A stretch of 64,000 nucleotides of DNA from a bacterium (GTDB lineage: Bacteria; SZUA-79; Acidulodesulfobacterales; Acidulodesulfobacteraceae). A model generated the notes under the pieces. It was not told the DNA's origin and ran no database searches. It saw only the letters and a program-made list of their open reading frames with translations. Shown here piece after piece: positions 17,003-27,118 of this stretch (the first letter of the stretch is position 1; each line of letters starts with the position of its first letter). Made by a program: the position numbers and the translations under genes. The stretch is taken from assembly GCA_021825865.1 (NCBI GenBank), contig JAKAFU010000002.1:62001-126000 (forward strand), given 5' to 3'.

Positions 17003-17806
17003 ATGATTATTATACCGGCTGTAGATATTTTGGGCTCAGAATGCGTAAGGCTTACAAAGGGAAATTATAAAGATAAAAAAAATTATAAATTGACGCCGCT
17101 GGAAGCTGCGTTAAATTGGCAGAGTCAAGGCGCTAAAAGGCTTCATGTGGTTGATCTTGACGGCGCAAAATCAGGAAATCCGGAAAATTTCAATATAATT
17201 AGCGATATTATCAAATCTGTTAATATTCCTGTTGAAATCGGCGGAGGAATAAGGGACGACGAAACAATAGAAAATTATTTTAATTCAGGTGCTTCGTATG
17301 TTATTCTCGGGTCTATTCTTTTTAAAAATATCAACGGGATTTTAAAATCTCTTGAAAAATATAAGGGGAAAATAATTGCAGGTCTTGATTTGTTTAATAA
17401 AAAAATTGCGTTATCCGGCTGGACGGAAAAAATAGAGGTAGATTTTTATGATGCCGTGGATAATCTGTATAATAATTATGGCGTTAATCAGTTTATTTTT
17501 ACCGATATCAACAGAGACGGAATGCTCAAAGGACCGAATATTGATTTTATAAAAGAATGTTCGTCTATATGCAAGGATGCACAGAAAATAAGCAATAATA
17601 CAGTCAGCAGTCTATGCAATGCTGATAATAATGACGATAGCGCCATTAATAATATTAAGTTTATAGCTTCAGGAGGAGTATCCTGCATTGGCGACGTTAG
17701 ACTGCTGAGGGATTTATATTTAGATAACATGCTCGGTATAATAGCAGGAAAGGCGCTATACGACAATAGGCTTAATTTAGAAGAAGCTATTAAAACGCTG
17801 CAATAG
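17003..17806 (+). CDS. hisA: ProFAR isomerase HisA
   Basis: HisA is a beta/alpha-barrel that isomerises ProFAR to PRFAR. The catalytic aspartates are in IIPAVDILG (Asp8) and FTDINRDGMLKGPN; VEIGGGIRDDETI and the ASGGVSCIGDVR phosphate-binding loop are present. The family is about 240-245 residues; this one has 267 because of an Asn/Ser-rich insertion near 192-215. HisF follows 29 bases later, as is usual for the order hisH-hisA-hisF. Confidence 0.94.
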   Translation: MIIIPAVDILGSECVRLTKGNYKDKKNYKLTPLEAALNWQSQGAKRLHVVDLDGAKSGNPENFNIISDIIKSVNIPVEIGGGIRDDETIENYFNSGASYVILGSILFKNINGILKSLEKYKGKIIAGLDLFNKKIALSGWTEKIEVDFYDAVDNLYNNYGVNQFIFTDINRDGMLKGPNIDFIKECSSICKDAQKISNNTVSSLCNADNNDDSAINNIKFIASGGVSCIGDVRLLRDLYLDNMLGIIAGKALYDNRLNLEEAIKTLQ

Positions 17807-17835
17807 ATAAATAATTATTATAATCATAAACTAAA

Positions 17836-18591
17836 ATGTTAGCAAAAAGAATTATTCCGTGTCTTGATATTAAAGACAATAAAGTTGTAAAAGGTATAAA
17901 TTTCGAATCTGTCAAATCGGCAGGCGACCCCGTCGAACTTGCAGTCTCTTACAATGACGACCTTGCCGATGAGTTGATGTTTCTTGATATTACAGCCTCG
18001 TTTGAGAAGAGAAAAACATTGATAGAATTAGTAAAAGAGATTTCAAAAAACATTTTTATTCCATTTAGTGTTGGCGGCGGCATATCGGACATAAATGACA
18101 TAAGGAATCTTTTAAACAGCGGAGCCGATAAAATATCCATTAACACTTCGGCAGTTTTAAATCCGGATTTAATTGATGAAGCTGCTAAAAAGTTTGGCTC
18201 TTCTACAATAATAATTGCCTTAGATGTAAAAAATATAGACGGCAGATATTGCGTTTTTACGCATGGAGGCAGGAAAAATACGAACATTGATGCAATAGTC
18301 TGGTCAAAAGAAGTCTATAATAGAGGCGCAGGGGAGATTTTGCTTACAAGCATGGATATGGACGGTACCAAGAAAGGCTATGATATAAAACTTACGAATC
18401 TTGTAGCCCAAAATGTTAAAATTCCGGTAATAGCATCCGGCGGAGCAAGCTGTGCCGAAGATTTTGAAAATGTTTTTAATGAAGGACTTGCGAGCGCCGC
18501 TCTCGCCGCATCAATTTTCCATTATAAAGAAACTAATATTACTGCTATCAAAAACTATCTTAGAACAAAAGGTATAGATGTAAGAATTTAA
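17836..18591 (+). CDS. hisF: Imidazole glycerol phosphate synthase, cyclase subunit
   Basis: HisF uses ammonia from HisH to turn PRFAR into imidazoleglycerol phosphate and AICAR. The barrel aspartates are in IIPCLDIKDNKVVKG (Asp11) and LTSMDMDGTKKGYD. PFSVGGGISDINDI and ASGGASCAEDF are the phosphate loops. At 251 residues the length is standard and there is no insertion, unlike several neighbours. Confidence 0.96.
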   Translation: MLAKRIIPCLDIKDNKVVKGINFESVKSAGDPVELAVSYNDDLADELMFLDITASFEKRKTLIELVKEISKNIFIPFSVGGGISDINDIRNLLNSGADKISINTSAVLNPDLIDEAAKKFGSSTIIIALDVKNIDGRYCVFTHGGRKNTNIDAIVWSKEVYNRGAGEILLTSMDMDGTKKGYDIKLTNLVAQNVKIPVIASGGASCAEDFENVFNEGLASAALAASIFHYKETNITAIKNYLRTKGIDVRI

Positions 18592-18681
18592 ACAAATGAT
18601 GTGTGATTTGTTTGACAGCATATAGCCGACTGATAGTTCAATTAAATACTTAAATTAAATATTGAAATTAACTCAATTAAT

Positions 18682-19455
18682 ATGATTAGCGAAAAAAACG
18701 ATTTTATTCATTCTATTGATTTTTCAAAATTAGACGGACTTGTACCTGCCGTTGTTCAGGATTATTATTCAAAAGAGGTTCTTATGCTTGCATTTATGGA
18801 CGATGAAGCGCTTAATAAAACATTAGAAACAGGTTATGCCCATTACTATTCCCGTTCGCGTAAACAATTATGGAAAAAAGGCGAAACTTCAGGACATATT
18901 CAAAAAGTGCAGGAAATATTCTATGATTGCGATAACGACTCCATTCTTTTGAAAATTATACAAATAGGCGATGCATGCCATACGGGACATAAGACATGTT
19001 TTTTTTCAAAATTAGATAATAGCCTAATCAATTGCGGTAATATTAAGGTTGAAAATATACAGAATAAAATCAGTAAAGATTCGGACGCAACGCATAAAAA
19101 TGCAGAAAGCGCAGAAGATATAGAATTTGACGAAAAAATTTTTTATTCTTTAAAATTAATATTTGATTTGATTAAAAGCAGGAAAACATCAGATCCTGAA
19201 AAATCATATGTTGCAAAGCTTGTAAATTCAGGTTTAGAGAAAATAGGCAAAAAATTACAGGAAGAATCTCTCGAATTAATTATCGCAGGTTTTAGCAAAG
19301 AAAAGCATGATGCTATTTATGAAGCTGCCGATTTACTTTTTTTTTATATGGTACTTCTGGTTTATTTAGATATTGATATAAAAAGTATAATACTAGAATT
19401 AAAAAAAAGAGAAGGCATATCGGGCATTGACGAGAAAAATTCCAGAAATATATAA
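18682..19455 (+). CDS. hisI: Bifunctional phosphoribosyl-AMP cyclohydrolase / phosphoribosyl-ATP pyrophosphatase
   Basis: The HisIE fusion carries out steps two and three of histidine synthesis. The HisI half (residues about 15-115) has [20 protein letters not shown] and the zinc segment DCDNDS...[13 protein letters not shown]. The HisE half (about 148-250) has [19 protein letters not shown] and [14 protein letters not shown], with the acidic residues of the MazG-like fold. The 257-residue length is about 40 above a minimal fusion because of a charged linker at about 118-145. It is the last gene of the histidine cluster; the next gene has its own promoter. Confidence 0.95.
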   Translation: MISEKNDFIHSIDFSKLDGLVPAVVQDYYSKEVLMLAFMDDEALNKTLETGYAHYYSRSRKQLWKKGETSGHIQKVQEIFYDCDNDSILLKIIQIGDACHTGHKTCFFSKLDNSLINCGNIKVENIQNKISKDSDATHKNAESAEDIEFDEKIFYSLKLIFDLIKSRKTSDPEKSYVAKLVNSGLEKIGKKLQEESLELIIAGFSKEKHDAIYEAADLLFFYMVLLVYLDIDIKSIILELKKREGISGIDEKNSRNI

Positions 19456-19502
19456 ACATTAAAGAATATTTGCATGTTTTACATACGTATTAAAGATTGT
19501 AG

Positions 19503-19530
19503 TTGACAAATACCTATTAATTGTTAGATA
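19503..19530 (+). promoter_or_regulatory. Promoter for rpsU
   Basis: TTGACA at 19503-19508 is followed 16 bases later by TAGATA (19525-19530). Transcription would start near 19537, downstream of the ATT/TTG codons at 19521, which means translation of S21 must begin later, at the TTG at 19593 that follows AGGAGG. Confidence 0.65.
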
Positions 19531-19592
19531 CTATAAACAGAACTAAAATATATAATGAAGAGTGCTCTTATAAAAAGGAGGCGAGTCTACTT

Positions 19593-19787
19593 TTGTCAAT
19601 CGTAAAAATAAAGGACAATGAATCATTTGAAAGTGCATTAAGACGTTTTAAAAAATCTTGCGAAAGAGCAGGAATCCTTTCTGAAATCAGAAAAAGAGAA
19701 CATTACGAAAAGCCAAGCGTTAAAAAAAAGAAAAAAGCTGCGGCGGCAAGAAAGCGAAATTCTAAAAAAAATCGCTATAATTATTAA
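19593..19787 (+). CDS. rpsU: 30S ribosomal protein S21
   Basis: A 64-residue bS21, starting at the TTG at 19593 with an AGGAGG site at 19576-19581. The frame is open further upstream to 19521, but the promoter at 19503-19530 and the ribosome binding site make that longer version unlikely. [40 protein letters not shown] and the basic [12 protein letters not shown] tail are diagnostic. S21 helps base-pair the mRNA Shine-Dalgarno region. It heads the block S21-(CvpA)-DnaG-RpoD, the classical macromolecular synthesis arrangement. Confidence 0.93.
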   Translation: MSIVKIKDNESFESALRRFKKSCERAGILSEIRKREHYEKPSVKKKKKAAAARKRNSKKNRYNY

Positions 19788-19850
19788 TTTATCTGATTTA
19801 TAATTTTGATAAAAATGATATCCATTGGTTTTGTATATTATAATAATTAT

Positions 19851-19899
19851 ATACTATATAAATTTGTATCAATTTTTATTATATAAATTTATATAGTAT
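19851..19899. repeat. Perfect 15-base inverted repeat between rpsU and cvpA
   Basis: ATACTATATAAATTT (19851-19865) is the exact reverse complement of AAATTTATATAGTAT (19885-19899), with a 19-base loop. The arms are wholly A/T apart from one pair and no T tract follows, so it may be a weak terminator, an mRNA stability hairpin between rpsU and cvpA, or a regulator site. Confidence 0.45.
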
Positions 19900-19931
19900 T
19901 TTAATTATTGTTTTTATATTATTAATTACTT

Positions 19932-20428
19932 ATGTATATAAATATTATAATTTTGATTATAATGCTTGCCGCAATGGTTCGCGGTTTTTTCAGAGGATTT
20001 GTTAAAGAGGTTTTATCGTTAATCGGATTAGTTGCGGCTATTTTTGCGGGACACTATGCAGTCGAAAATTTCAGTAAATTTCATCTTGCCTATTTTAATT
20101 TTATTAATAATATCAAAAATTACGAGGTAAAGGAGATTGTAATATTTGTTTCTGTTTTTATTATTGTAAGTTTAGTGTTTGCCGTAATTTCTTTTTTGAT
20201 TACCAAGCTGCTTGATATATTGATGCTTGGTTTTGTTAATAAAATAGGCGGTTTTTTTTTGCAGGAATCAAAATTTTTATAATACTTAGCCTCGTTATAT
20301 TTTTTCTTTTTTCATTGCCGTTAGTTAAAAATAATTACAGTTCCTTAAAAAAGCCAAAAAGCTATGCGCTGCTGCCATATTTTTATAGCGCAGGAAATGT
20401 TATAACTTCATATCTAAAGCATATATAA
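19932..20428 (+). CDS. cvpA: CvpA-family membrane protein, frameshifted in a T tract
   Basis: CvpA is a small inner-membrane protein with four predicted helices. The first frame (19932-20282) gives MVRGFFRGFVKEVLSLIGLV and VNKIGGFF, then goes out of frame after a run of nine T at 20252-20260. In the next frame the expected CvpA continuation follows at once: AGIKIFIILSLVIFF and a hydrophilic tail ending at 20428. One more T would restore a single protein of about 165 residues, the normal length. This may be a sequencing error, a real mutation, or polymerase slippage on the T tract. It is followed 27 bases later by dnaG. Confidence 0.8.
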
Positions 20429-20455
20429 ATCTCATTATTTTCTTAAACCCCGCAT

Positions 20456-22909
20456 ATGAGCTCAGATATACAGACAATATTAGATTCTGTTAATATTTAC
20501 GACGAAGTTTCCGCTTTTGTTAAATTAAAAAAAGTAGGTAAACGCTATTCAGGATTGTGTCCGTTTCATTCTGAAAAGACACCGTCATTTAATATCGACG
20601 CAGAAAAAGGTCTTTTTTATTGTTTTGGCTGCGGCAAGGGCGGAAATGTAATTAATTTTTTGATGGATATTAAAGGAGAATCTTTTTTAGAGACGATAAA
20701 TTATCTTAAAGAAAAATATAATATTGCTTCGGTTGACGGTTGGACGCAAAACAATTTTAAACAATATAATAATATTAGTTATCACAAAAATAACAACCAA
20801 GATAACCAAGAATTTTCCGAAAAAGCAGAAATAAAAAAAATATTAAAATTAACACTGAATTATTATTATGAAAATTTATTTATCTACAAAAAAACCGGCG
20901 TCAATGCTTTGAATTATTTACAATCAAGGGGTATAAGCGAAGAAATTGCAAAAGAATTTATGCTTGGGTATGCGCCTTTTAGCAAAGGACTTTCTAAATT
21001 ACTTGCAGAAAACAAACTCCAATTAGATATTGCGGTAAATATAGGTTTGCTTTATAAAAACGGCAGTAATTATGCCGATAGGTTTAGCAATAAACTTATA
21101 ATACCTATTTTTGACCAATTTAATGAGCCTGTCGCTTTTGCCTCAAGAATTATAAACATAAGCGGCAAAAATAATATTGAAGACGGACCTAAATATGTTA
21201 ATACCAATAATTCTTTAGTTTTTAACAAAAACAAAACATTATTCGGGCTCAATAAATCTTTAAATTATATAAAAGATTTAAATTATGTAATTGTTGTAGA
21301 AGGCTATTTTGATATGATATCGCTTTATAGCGGCGGCATTAAAAACATTATCGCAACTATGGGGACTGCATTATCTAAAAATCACATATTATCATTAGCA
21401 AGACTTTGCGATAATATAGTTTTGCTTTATGACGGCGACGAAGCAGGATTAAATGCTATAAACAGAGGGATGGAATTATTCAAAGAATTTATGGATAATT
21501 CTGAGAAAAATATTTATGCCGTCTCGCTGAAAAACAATGAAGACCCGGATAGTTTTATGCAAAAATTCGGCGCAGATAAATTAAAAATTTATCTAGACCG
21601 CAATAAGAAGAGGATTATTGAATTTGTAATCGATTATTATATAAATAAATATTTAACGCCTGCTAACAGCGGACAAGTTAAACGCAATAATAATACGGCG
21701 GGCGGACAAGAAGGCGATATTAAGGAAGAGCAAGGCCAAGAGATAGATGCATGCAATACAAAGCAAAATTATGAATTAAATTTTGATGATAATAATAATG
21801 ATATTAAATTTAATAAAGAAATTATTTTAAAAAAGAAGATTTATATTATAGACAATATAATTTCTTTTTTGAATATAGACAATATAATTTTATTTTCATA
21901 TTATATTAACCTGATAGCAGGCAAACTCGGGCTGAATGAAAAATTGGTAAGGGAATACGCAAACAATAAATTATCAAATTATGCAAATAATAAAAAAATG
22001 CAGTATAATAATAGATATACAGGCGAGCATGTGGATCGCCGTGCGGATGTTAGTTTTTATAGTAACGGCAGATATCTGCCGGGCAGCGGGAATAGCATAG
22101 CTAATTATAGAAACACTGCCGACTATGATAATATAAATATTATCAAACCCGGCAGTATTGCCGGCAATAGAATCGGTAATAATCTTCAATTTGCAGAAAA
22201 TAGCGGGAGTACCGGATGCGGCGAAACGGAATATGATTTATTAGAATATAATTCTGGAGAAACATTAATAGACCAAAGTAATAAAATAGAAATAATGATA
22301 CTTTCCGCAATCTTTAGAAAATTTATGTTGACAAAACTTATTAACGAGAATATACTAAAAGAATTTTCCACTAAAGATATAGTTATTATAATTAAAGAGA
22401 TAAAATACCTTCTATCTAATGATGTTTCAGTGAAGGCTCCTGATAGTTTAAATCTTTCAGAAAATAAGCTGCTTCAAGGAAGTTCTAGGGAATCAGCTGC
22501 ACAGTTTTCCGTTCAGGCTGACATCGATGAAGTATTTAAGAAAACGCAAAATCCTCAAAAATGGAGAATGTTATTTTATGAATGTCAATTTGCAAAAGAC
22601 GATATAAATGGGAACATAAAAATCGCAGGCGGTTATGTAAGCGATACATCTTATAATCATGGAAATAGCGACAGGGTCGATAAAAGTACTTTGGCAGATT
22701 TTGAAGATTCTGTAAAAGTAACGGAAAAAAATTTTATAAGATTGATTGTCAGGCGCAAAATTAATAATGTACTTATTTTAAAATCTAATTTAATAAAAGA
22801 TTTAAATAACGGCTCATTGAGCACTGAAGATTGGAATAAAAAATCTGAAGAGTTGCTTGCGGTTAAAAATTTGATAGAAAAATTACATAAAAAAATGAAT
22901 TCGTTATAA
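20456..22909 (+). CDS. dnaG: DNA primase
   Basis: DnaG makes RNA primers for replication. The N-terminal zinc-binding domain has Cys35, His38, Cys56 and Cys59 (CPFHSEKTPSF and FYCFGCGKGGN). The RNA polymerase core follows with GYAPFSKG and DRFSNKLIIPI, and the TOPRIM metal residues are in VVEGYFDMISLY and LLYDGDEAG. The family is about 580-650 residues; this protein has 817. The excess is in Asn/Gly/Asp-rich stretches at about 400-445 and 515-610 in the C-terminal half, where the helicase-binding domain normally lies. It precedes rpoD as in many bacteria. Confidence 0.95.
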   Translation: MSSDIQTILDSVNIYDEVSAFVKLKKVGKRYSGLCPFHSEKTPSFNIDAEKGLFYCFGCGKGGNVINFLMDIKGESFLETINYLKEKYNIASVDGWTQNNFKQYNNISYHKNNNQDNQEFSEKAEIKKILKLTLNYYYENLFIYKKTGVNALNYLQSRGISEEIAKEFMLGYAPFSKGLSKLLAENKLQLDIAVNIGLLYKNGSNYADRFSNKLIIPIFDQFNEPVAFASRIINISGKNNIEDGPKYVNTNNSLVFNKNKTLFGLNKSLNYIKDLNYVIVVEGYFDMISLYSGGIKNIIATMGTALSKNHILSLARLCDNIVLLYDGDEAGLNAINRGMELFKEFMDNSEKNIYAVSLKNNEDPDSFMQKFGADKLKIYLDRNKKRIIEFVIDYYINKYLTPANSGQVKRNNNTAGGQEGDIKEEQGQEIDACNTKQNYELNFDDNNNDIKFNKEIILKKKIYIIDNIISFLNIDNIILFSYYINLIAGKLGLNEKLVREYANNKLSNYANNKKMQYNNRYTGEHVDRRADVSFYSNGRYLPGSGNSIANYRNTADYDNINIIKPGSIAGNRIGNNLQFAENSGSTGCGETEYDLLEYNSGETLIDQSNKIEIMILSAIFRKFMLTKLINENILKEFSTKDIVIIIKEIKYLLSNDVSVKAPDSLNLSENKLLQGSSRESAAQFSVQADIDEVFKKTQNPQKWRMLFYECQFAKDDINGNIKIAGGYVSDTSYNHGNSDRVDKSTLADFEDSVKVTEKNFIRLIVRRKINNVLILKSNLIKDLNNGSLSTEDWNKKSEELLAVKNLIEKLHKKMNSL
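22328..22356 (+). promoter_or_regulatory. Candidate promoter inside dnaG, directed at rpoD
   Basis: TTGACA (22328-22333), a 17-base spacer and TATACT (22351-22356) lie inside the coding sequence of dnaG, about 640 bases before rpoD. Internal rpoD promoters within dnaG are known in Escherichia coli. In DNA this AT-rich a chance match is possible, so this is a candidate only. Confidence 0.4.
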
Positions 22910-22994
22910 CTTGCTAATTTACTTTATTAAGATATTGTTATATAATTATATATAGTATAATATATGTGTTTGCCTATAAAAATAAAATAATTTT

Positions 22995-25073
22995 ATGAAA
23001 AAAAATATCGAAATTCTAAAGAAAGATAAAAGCAAATCAAATAAAAATTCTAATAATAACATTAAAGACTCCGGCAAAAGTATAAACAATGCTATTAACG
23101 GCGGTAATATGAGCACTATTCCGAATAAAAAAGATAACGAAGCAAATAAAAAATCAGATTTAACCTTCAGCGATTTAAATGACGAATTAGATGAGCCGGT
23201 TAAAAATAAGAAAAAAGAATTGGACGATCAGATATATAAGAAAACTTTAGATAAAGCGAGGGAAAACGGCGGACATATTTCTTATGATGAGCTGAATGAA
23301 ATTTTTCCTGCCGATATTATTTCTCCCGACCAGCTAGACGATTTAATGAATATGCTCGGCGAAAGGGACGTAGATTTTATAAGCGATTCATCAAACAACA
23401 GCTATTCGCTAAAATTAAAACACGACAAGCATCTCCTTGACGGTACTTTTATAGAAGAAACGGAAGAAGAGGAGGAAGAGGATGTTTCCCTGAAAACGAA
23501 TGATCCTGTGAGGATGTATCTGAGAGAAATGGGGTCGGTTTCGCTTCTGACAAGGGAAAGAGAGATAGAAATTGCAAAAACTATAGAAGAAGGCGAAGAA
23601 GAAATTCTGTCATCGGTTTTAAATTCAGATCTCATGATAAATAGGGTTATCTCCCTTGTAGATAAGTTAAATGTTAATAAAAATATTATAACCGATATTG
23701 TATCTGATTTTGACGATGAAGAATTTCCAAGCGATAAAGATATAGAAAAATCGGTTGGCAGGGTGGTAGGAATTATAGAAAAAATAAAAGACACAATAGG
23801 TTTCAATAAACTCATTAAAAATAATTCAGAAGATTTAAGCGCTTGTGAACCAAAAAATATAAAATTAAAAAATAATAAACAAAAAAATACTCTGATTGCT
23901 GCTGATGATTACAACAGTAATATTGCAGGATATATAGAAAAAGACGATAGAGTCGGCAGCGATGAAAAAGAAGAGTATAAAAACGATGCAGACAGTTTTG
24001 AAAAATCTTTTAGCGTAAGACATACTAATTTAAGTCCCGAAGTTGCAAAAAAAGTCATTGGATTATTGAAAGAACTGCATCTTAAAAAAAAGCAAACCGA
24101 TAAAGTTATAACAAAATTAAAAAATTTAAATTTAAAGGTTGCAAATTATACTGAAAATTATGTAAAATTAGAGAAAGAATTAATAGAATTAAATAACGAA
24201 AAATTCAAAGATTTAAAAAGGGTTGAAAGTATTTCCAAACTTGTTGCAGAATCGAAAAATAAAATTGAAAGAATAGAGGATGAAGTCGGTGTTGATAGGA
24301 ATTCTTTAAAAAAAATTGTAGATGCGATAAAAATAGGCGAAGAAAAGTCTAAAGTTGCTAAAACTGAGTTGGTTGAAGCTAATCTGAGGCTGGTAGTCTC
24401 TATTGCGAAAAAATATTCCAATAGAGGGTTGCAGTTTCTCGATCTTATCCAAGAAGGTAATATTGGGTTAATGAAAGCTGTTGAAAAGTTTCAATATCAA
24501 CGCGGATATAAATTTTCAACTTATGCTACATGGTGGATAAGACAGGCTATAACAAGGGCTATTGCGGATCAGGCGAGAACTATAAGAATTCCGGTACATA
24601 TGATTGAAACTATAAATAAATTGATTAGAACATCCAGAGGTTTGGTACAAGAAATAGGCAGAGAACCCACTCCTGAGGAAATAGCCGAAAGAATGGATCT
24701 TCCTATCGATAAAGTTAGAAAAGTTCTTAAAATAGCTAAGGAGCCTATTTCTTTAGAAACCCCCATAGGAGAGGAAGAAGACAGTCATTTGGGAGATTTT
24801 ATTGAGGATAAAACTGCTATTTTGCCATTAGAAGCAGCTATTTCAACGGACCTTGGCGAGCAAACTACAAAAGTTCTCGGGACATTGACTGAAAGAGAAG
24901 AAAAGGTTTTAAGAATGCGATTCGGCATAGGTATAAAGTCCGACCATACATTGGAAGAAGTAGGACAAGAATTTGGCGTTACAAGAGAAAGAATCAGACA
25001 AATTGAGGCTAAAGCTTTGAGAAAGCTCAGGCATCCGAGCAGGTCAAAGAGATTAAAAAGTTTTGTGAAATAA
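22995..25073 (+). CDS. rpoD: RNA polymerase primary sigma factor
   Basis: A 692-residue sigma70. Region 1.1 is around residues 70-130, region 1.2 is [17 protein letters not shown], and the AT-rich-type non-conserved region (about 230-440) is long and charged. Region 2 contains [21 protein letters not shown] and the DNA-melting and -10 recognition block [16 protein letters not shown]. Regions 3 and 4 follow with [12 protein letters not shown] and the helix-turn-helix [20 protein letters not shown] that reads the -35 box. This conservation agrees with the TTGACA/TATAAT boxes seen in the window. A tRNA gene begins 15 bases after its stop. Confidence 0.97.
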   Translation: MKKNIEILKKDKSKSNKNSNNNIKDSGKSINNAINGGNMSTIPNKKDNEANKKSDLTFSDLNDELDEPVKNKKKELDDQIYKKTLDKARENGGHISYDELNEIFPADIISPDQLDDLMNMLGERDVDFISDSSNNSYSLKLKHDKHLLDGTFIEETEEEEEEDVSLKTNDPVRMYLREMGSVSLLTREREIEIAKTIEEGEEEILSSVLNSDLMINRVISLVDKLNVNKNIITDIVSDFDDEEFPSDKDIEKSVGRVVGIIEKIKDTIGFNKLIKNNSEDLSACEPKNIKLKNNKQKNTLIAADDYNSNIAGYIEKDDRVGSDEKEEYKNDADSFEKSFSVRHTNLSPEVAKKVIGLLKELHLKKKQTDKVITKLKNLNLKVANYTENYVKLEKELIELNNEKFKDLKRVESISKLVAESKNKIERIEDEVGVDRNSLKKIVDAIKIGEEKSKVAKTELVEANLRLVVSIAKKYSNRGLQFLDLIQEGNIGLMKAVEKFQYQRGYKFSTYATWWIRQAITRAIADQARTIRIPVHMIETINKLIRTSRGLVQEIGREPTPEEIAERMDLPIDKVRKVLKIAKEPISLETPIGEEEDSHLGDFIEDKTAILPLEAAISTDLGEQTTKVLGTLTEREEKVLRMRFGIGIKSDHTLEEVGQEFGVTRERIRQIEAKALRKLRHPSRSKRLKSFVK

Positions 25074-25088
25074 TATGCAATACGATAC

Positions 25089-25164
25089 GGGCCTATAGCT
25101 CAGCTGGTAGAGCCGCCGGCTCATAACCGGAAGGTCCCTGGTTCGAACCCGGGTGGGCCCACCA
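25089..25164 (+). tRNA. tRNA with CAT anticodon (Met or lysidine-type Ile)
   Basis: The 76-base cloverleaf has acceptor GGGCCTA/TGGGCCC (one G-T pair), D arm GCTC..GAGC, anticodon loop CTCATAA, variable AGGTC, T arm CCTGG-TTCGAAC-CCGGG and an encoded CCA. The G1-C72 pair excludes an initiator. The anticodon CAT fits elongator Met or Ile2 modified by TilS; the acceptor and D arm look somewhat isoleucine-like, so identity is left open. It lies between rpoD and the Nif3-like gene. Confidence 0.93.
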
Positions 25165-25178
25165 TTATTATTATAATA

Positions 25179-26315
25179 ATGACCTTTTTGATAAAAGAAA
25201 TTATTGAAAAATTAGAAAATTTAGTCCCGTTGGGTCTTCAGGAAAAATGGGATAATTCAGGCTATCAGCTAAAATTGGCTGATGAACCTGCAGCTGGGGT
25301 TTTAATATCTTTAGAACTATCTCCCGAAGCAGTTTCATTAGCCGTTAATAATAAGTGCAATCTTCTCATAACACACCATCCTTTTTTCTTTAATCCTATA
25401 AAATCACCTTTATATTCAATAGATATAAATTCGACTGACGCCGCAATTGTCAAAACCCTATTAAATAATAAAATTTGTGTGTATTCTATGCATACAAATT
25501 TTGATTCTTCTTTGTATTCAATGAGCAGATTTATAGCTCAAAAAATTAATCTTACTTCATTGTTTTCCATATATCCGGCTAAAAAAAAACTTTATAAATT
25601 ATCGGTATTTGTTCCTAAAGGTTATATTTATGACGTAAGGAAAGCTTTATTTAAATATGCGAACCCTGTAATAGGACATTATGAAGATTGTTCATTTGAA
25701 ACAAAAGGCAAGGGTTCTTTTAAACCTGTTTCAGGATCTAATCCGTTTATAGGGGAATCCGATAAAACAAGTTTTGTAGACGAATCAAAAATTGAGGTAA
25801 TAATTGCAGAAAATAATTTAGACAAAACTATTGAAGAAATGAAAAAAGTTCATCCCTATGAGGAGGTTGCTTATGACGTATATCCGCTAGCCGGCTATGG
25901 CGGAGCCGATACCGCAGGCTTGGGAGTTATAGGCAAATTTAACGAAAATGAAACAGAAGTGACTTTGCAAGATTTAATTACAAAAGTAAAAAATATAACA
26001 AATTCAGATTATATAAATTATACAGGAAATCTTAAAAAAGTTATAAAAAAAGTTGCAATAATTTCAGGGAGCGGTTTTTCTTATATAAATGAAGTTATAA
26101 ATAAAGGAGCGGACGCATTTATCTCTTCAGAATGCTCCTATCATGACGCTATAAAGGCTTGCAATAATAATCTGTGCCTGATTGATATTCCGCATTTTGA
26201 TTCTGAAAAATCTTTTAACGCAATATTAAAAGAAATATTAGAACGTTATTTTGAAATTAAAATATTAACAAATAATATTGATTTTAACCCTATCTTAAAT
26301 TTTAAAGGAGACTAA
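25179..26315 (+). CDS. Nif3-like dinuclear metal centre protein
   Basis: A 378-residue member of the NIF3/YqfO/YbgI family (often annotated GTP cyclohydrolase I type 2 homolog). The metal-binding motif LLITHHPFFFNPIKS is near residue 65, MHTNFD follows, and the second metal half is SSECSYHDAIKA with DIPHFDSEK near the C-terminus. As in YqfO, an inserted ferredoxin-like domain occupies about residues 130-240, including KKVHPYEEVAYDVYPL. Members form hexameric toroids; the physiological substrate is uncertain. It precedes a C4 zinc-ribbon gene by two bases, an association seen in many bacteria. Confidence 0.92.
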   Translation: MTFLIKEIIEKLENLVPLGLQEKWDNSGYQLKLADEPAAGVLISLELSPEAVSLAVNNKCNLLITHHPFFFNPIKSPLYSIDINSTDAAIVKTLLNNKICVYSMHTNFDSSLYSMSRFIAQKINLTSLFSIYPAKKKLYKLSVFVPKGYIYDVRKALFKYANPVIGHYEDCSFETKGKGSFKPVSGSNPFIGESDKTSFVDESKIEVIIAENNLDKTIEEMKKVHPYEEVAYDVYPLAGYGGADTAGLGVIGKFNENETEVTLQDLITKVKNITNSDYINYTGNLKKVIKKVAIISGSGFSYINEVINKGADAFISSECSYHDAIKACNNNLCLIDIPHFDSEKSFNAILKEILERYFEIKILTNNIDFNPILNFKGD

Positions 26316-26317
26316 AT

Positions 26318-27109
26318 TTGAACGAACAAATTGCTTATATAATTGACATCCAGGATATTGACATGAATATCAAGAAAATTGAAGATGATGAAGCAAAAAA
26401 CATTCATGAAATAAATGAATCGGCTGAAGGCGTAAAAAGCCAAAACGAAAAATTGGAAAGGCTAAAAAATGAATTATCGGAATTACAAAAAAAAATTAAT
26501 TTATGCGAATTAAATGTTGAGTCATATAGTGAAAAGATTGAAAAATACACTGAAGCTCAAAAACAAATCAAAACAAATAAAGAATACAATGCAATGCAAA
26601 AATCGGTTAAAGATAATGAAGCATTAAAGAGTTTAGAAGAAGAAGAAATTATAAAAACGATGAGCGCGCAGGAAGAAATTAAATCGGCAATAAAAACAAC
26701 GGAAGAAGATATCAAACGTTTATCGGACATTATATCAAATAAAAAAGCCGAAGTAGAATCAGATAAGGTTAAATATTGCGACATAAAGAAAAATCTATCG
26801 GATAAAAGAAAAGGGCTTGAAAAGATATTGAAAGTTGAATTTCTAAATATTTACGAAGCAATAAAAAATAATAATAAATTTCCCGCCGTTATACCTGTCA
26901 ATAACAATCGCGCCTGCACCGGATGTTTCAGAATATTACCTCCCCAGCAGTTTAATGAACTCCTATCAGGAGAAATATTTATGCAGTGTCCGATTTGCTC
27001 AAGAATACTTTATTATAAACAGGAAATGCCAGAAATCAATAGCGGCATAGCAAATAATACAGAAAAAAATAAAACCAAAACAAATAAAAAAACAAAGATT
27101 AAAGCTTAA
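26318..27109 (+). CDS. Coiled-coil C4-type zinc ribbon protein
   Basis: A 263-residue protein beginning at a TTG with an AAAGGAG site 7-8 bases before it. Residues about 10-180 form a long antiparallel coiled coil rich in Lys/Glu, and the C-terminus carries a four-cysteine ribbon (CTGC and CPIC near residues 203-229) with the family segment LPPQQFNEL. This is the DUF164/zinc-ribbon family usually found next to the Nif3-like gene. A disordered Lys/Asn/Thr tail ends it. In related proteins an ribosome-associated translational role has been suggested; I cannot confirm that here. Confidence 0.88.
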   Translation: MNEQIAYIIDIQDIDMNIKKIEDDEAKNIHEINESAEGVKSQNEKLERLKNELSELQKKINLCELNVESYSEKIEKYTEAQKQIKTNKEYNAMQKSVKDNEALKSLEEEEIIKTMSAQEEIKSAIKTTEEDIKRLSDIISNKKAEVESDKVKYCDIKKNLSDKRKGLEKILKVEFLNIYEAIKNNNKFPAVIPVNNNRACTGCFRILPPQQFNELLSGEIFMQCPICSRILYYKQEMPEINSGIANNTEKNKTKTNKKTKIKA

Positions 27110-27118
27110 ATACTTTAT

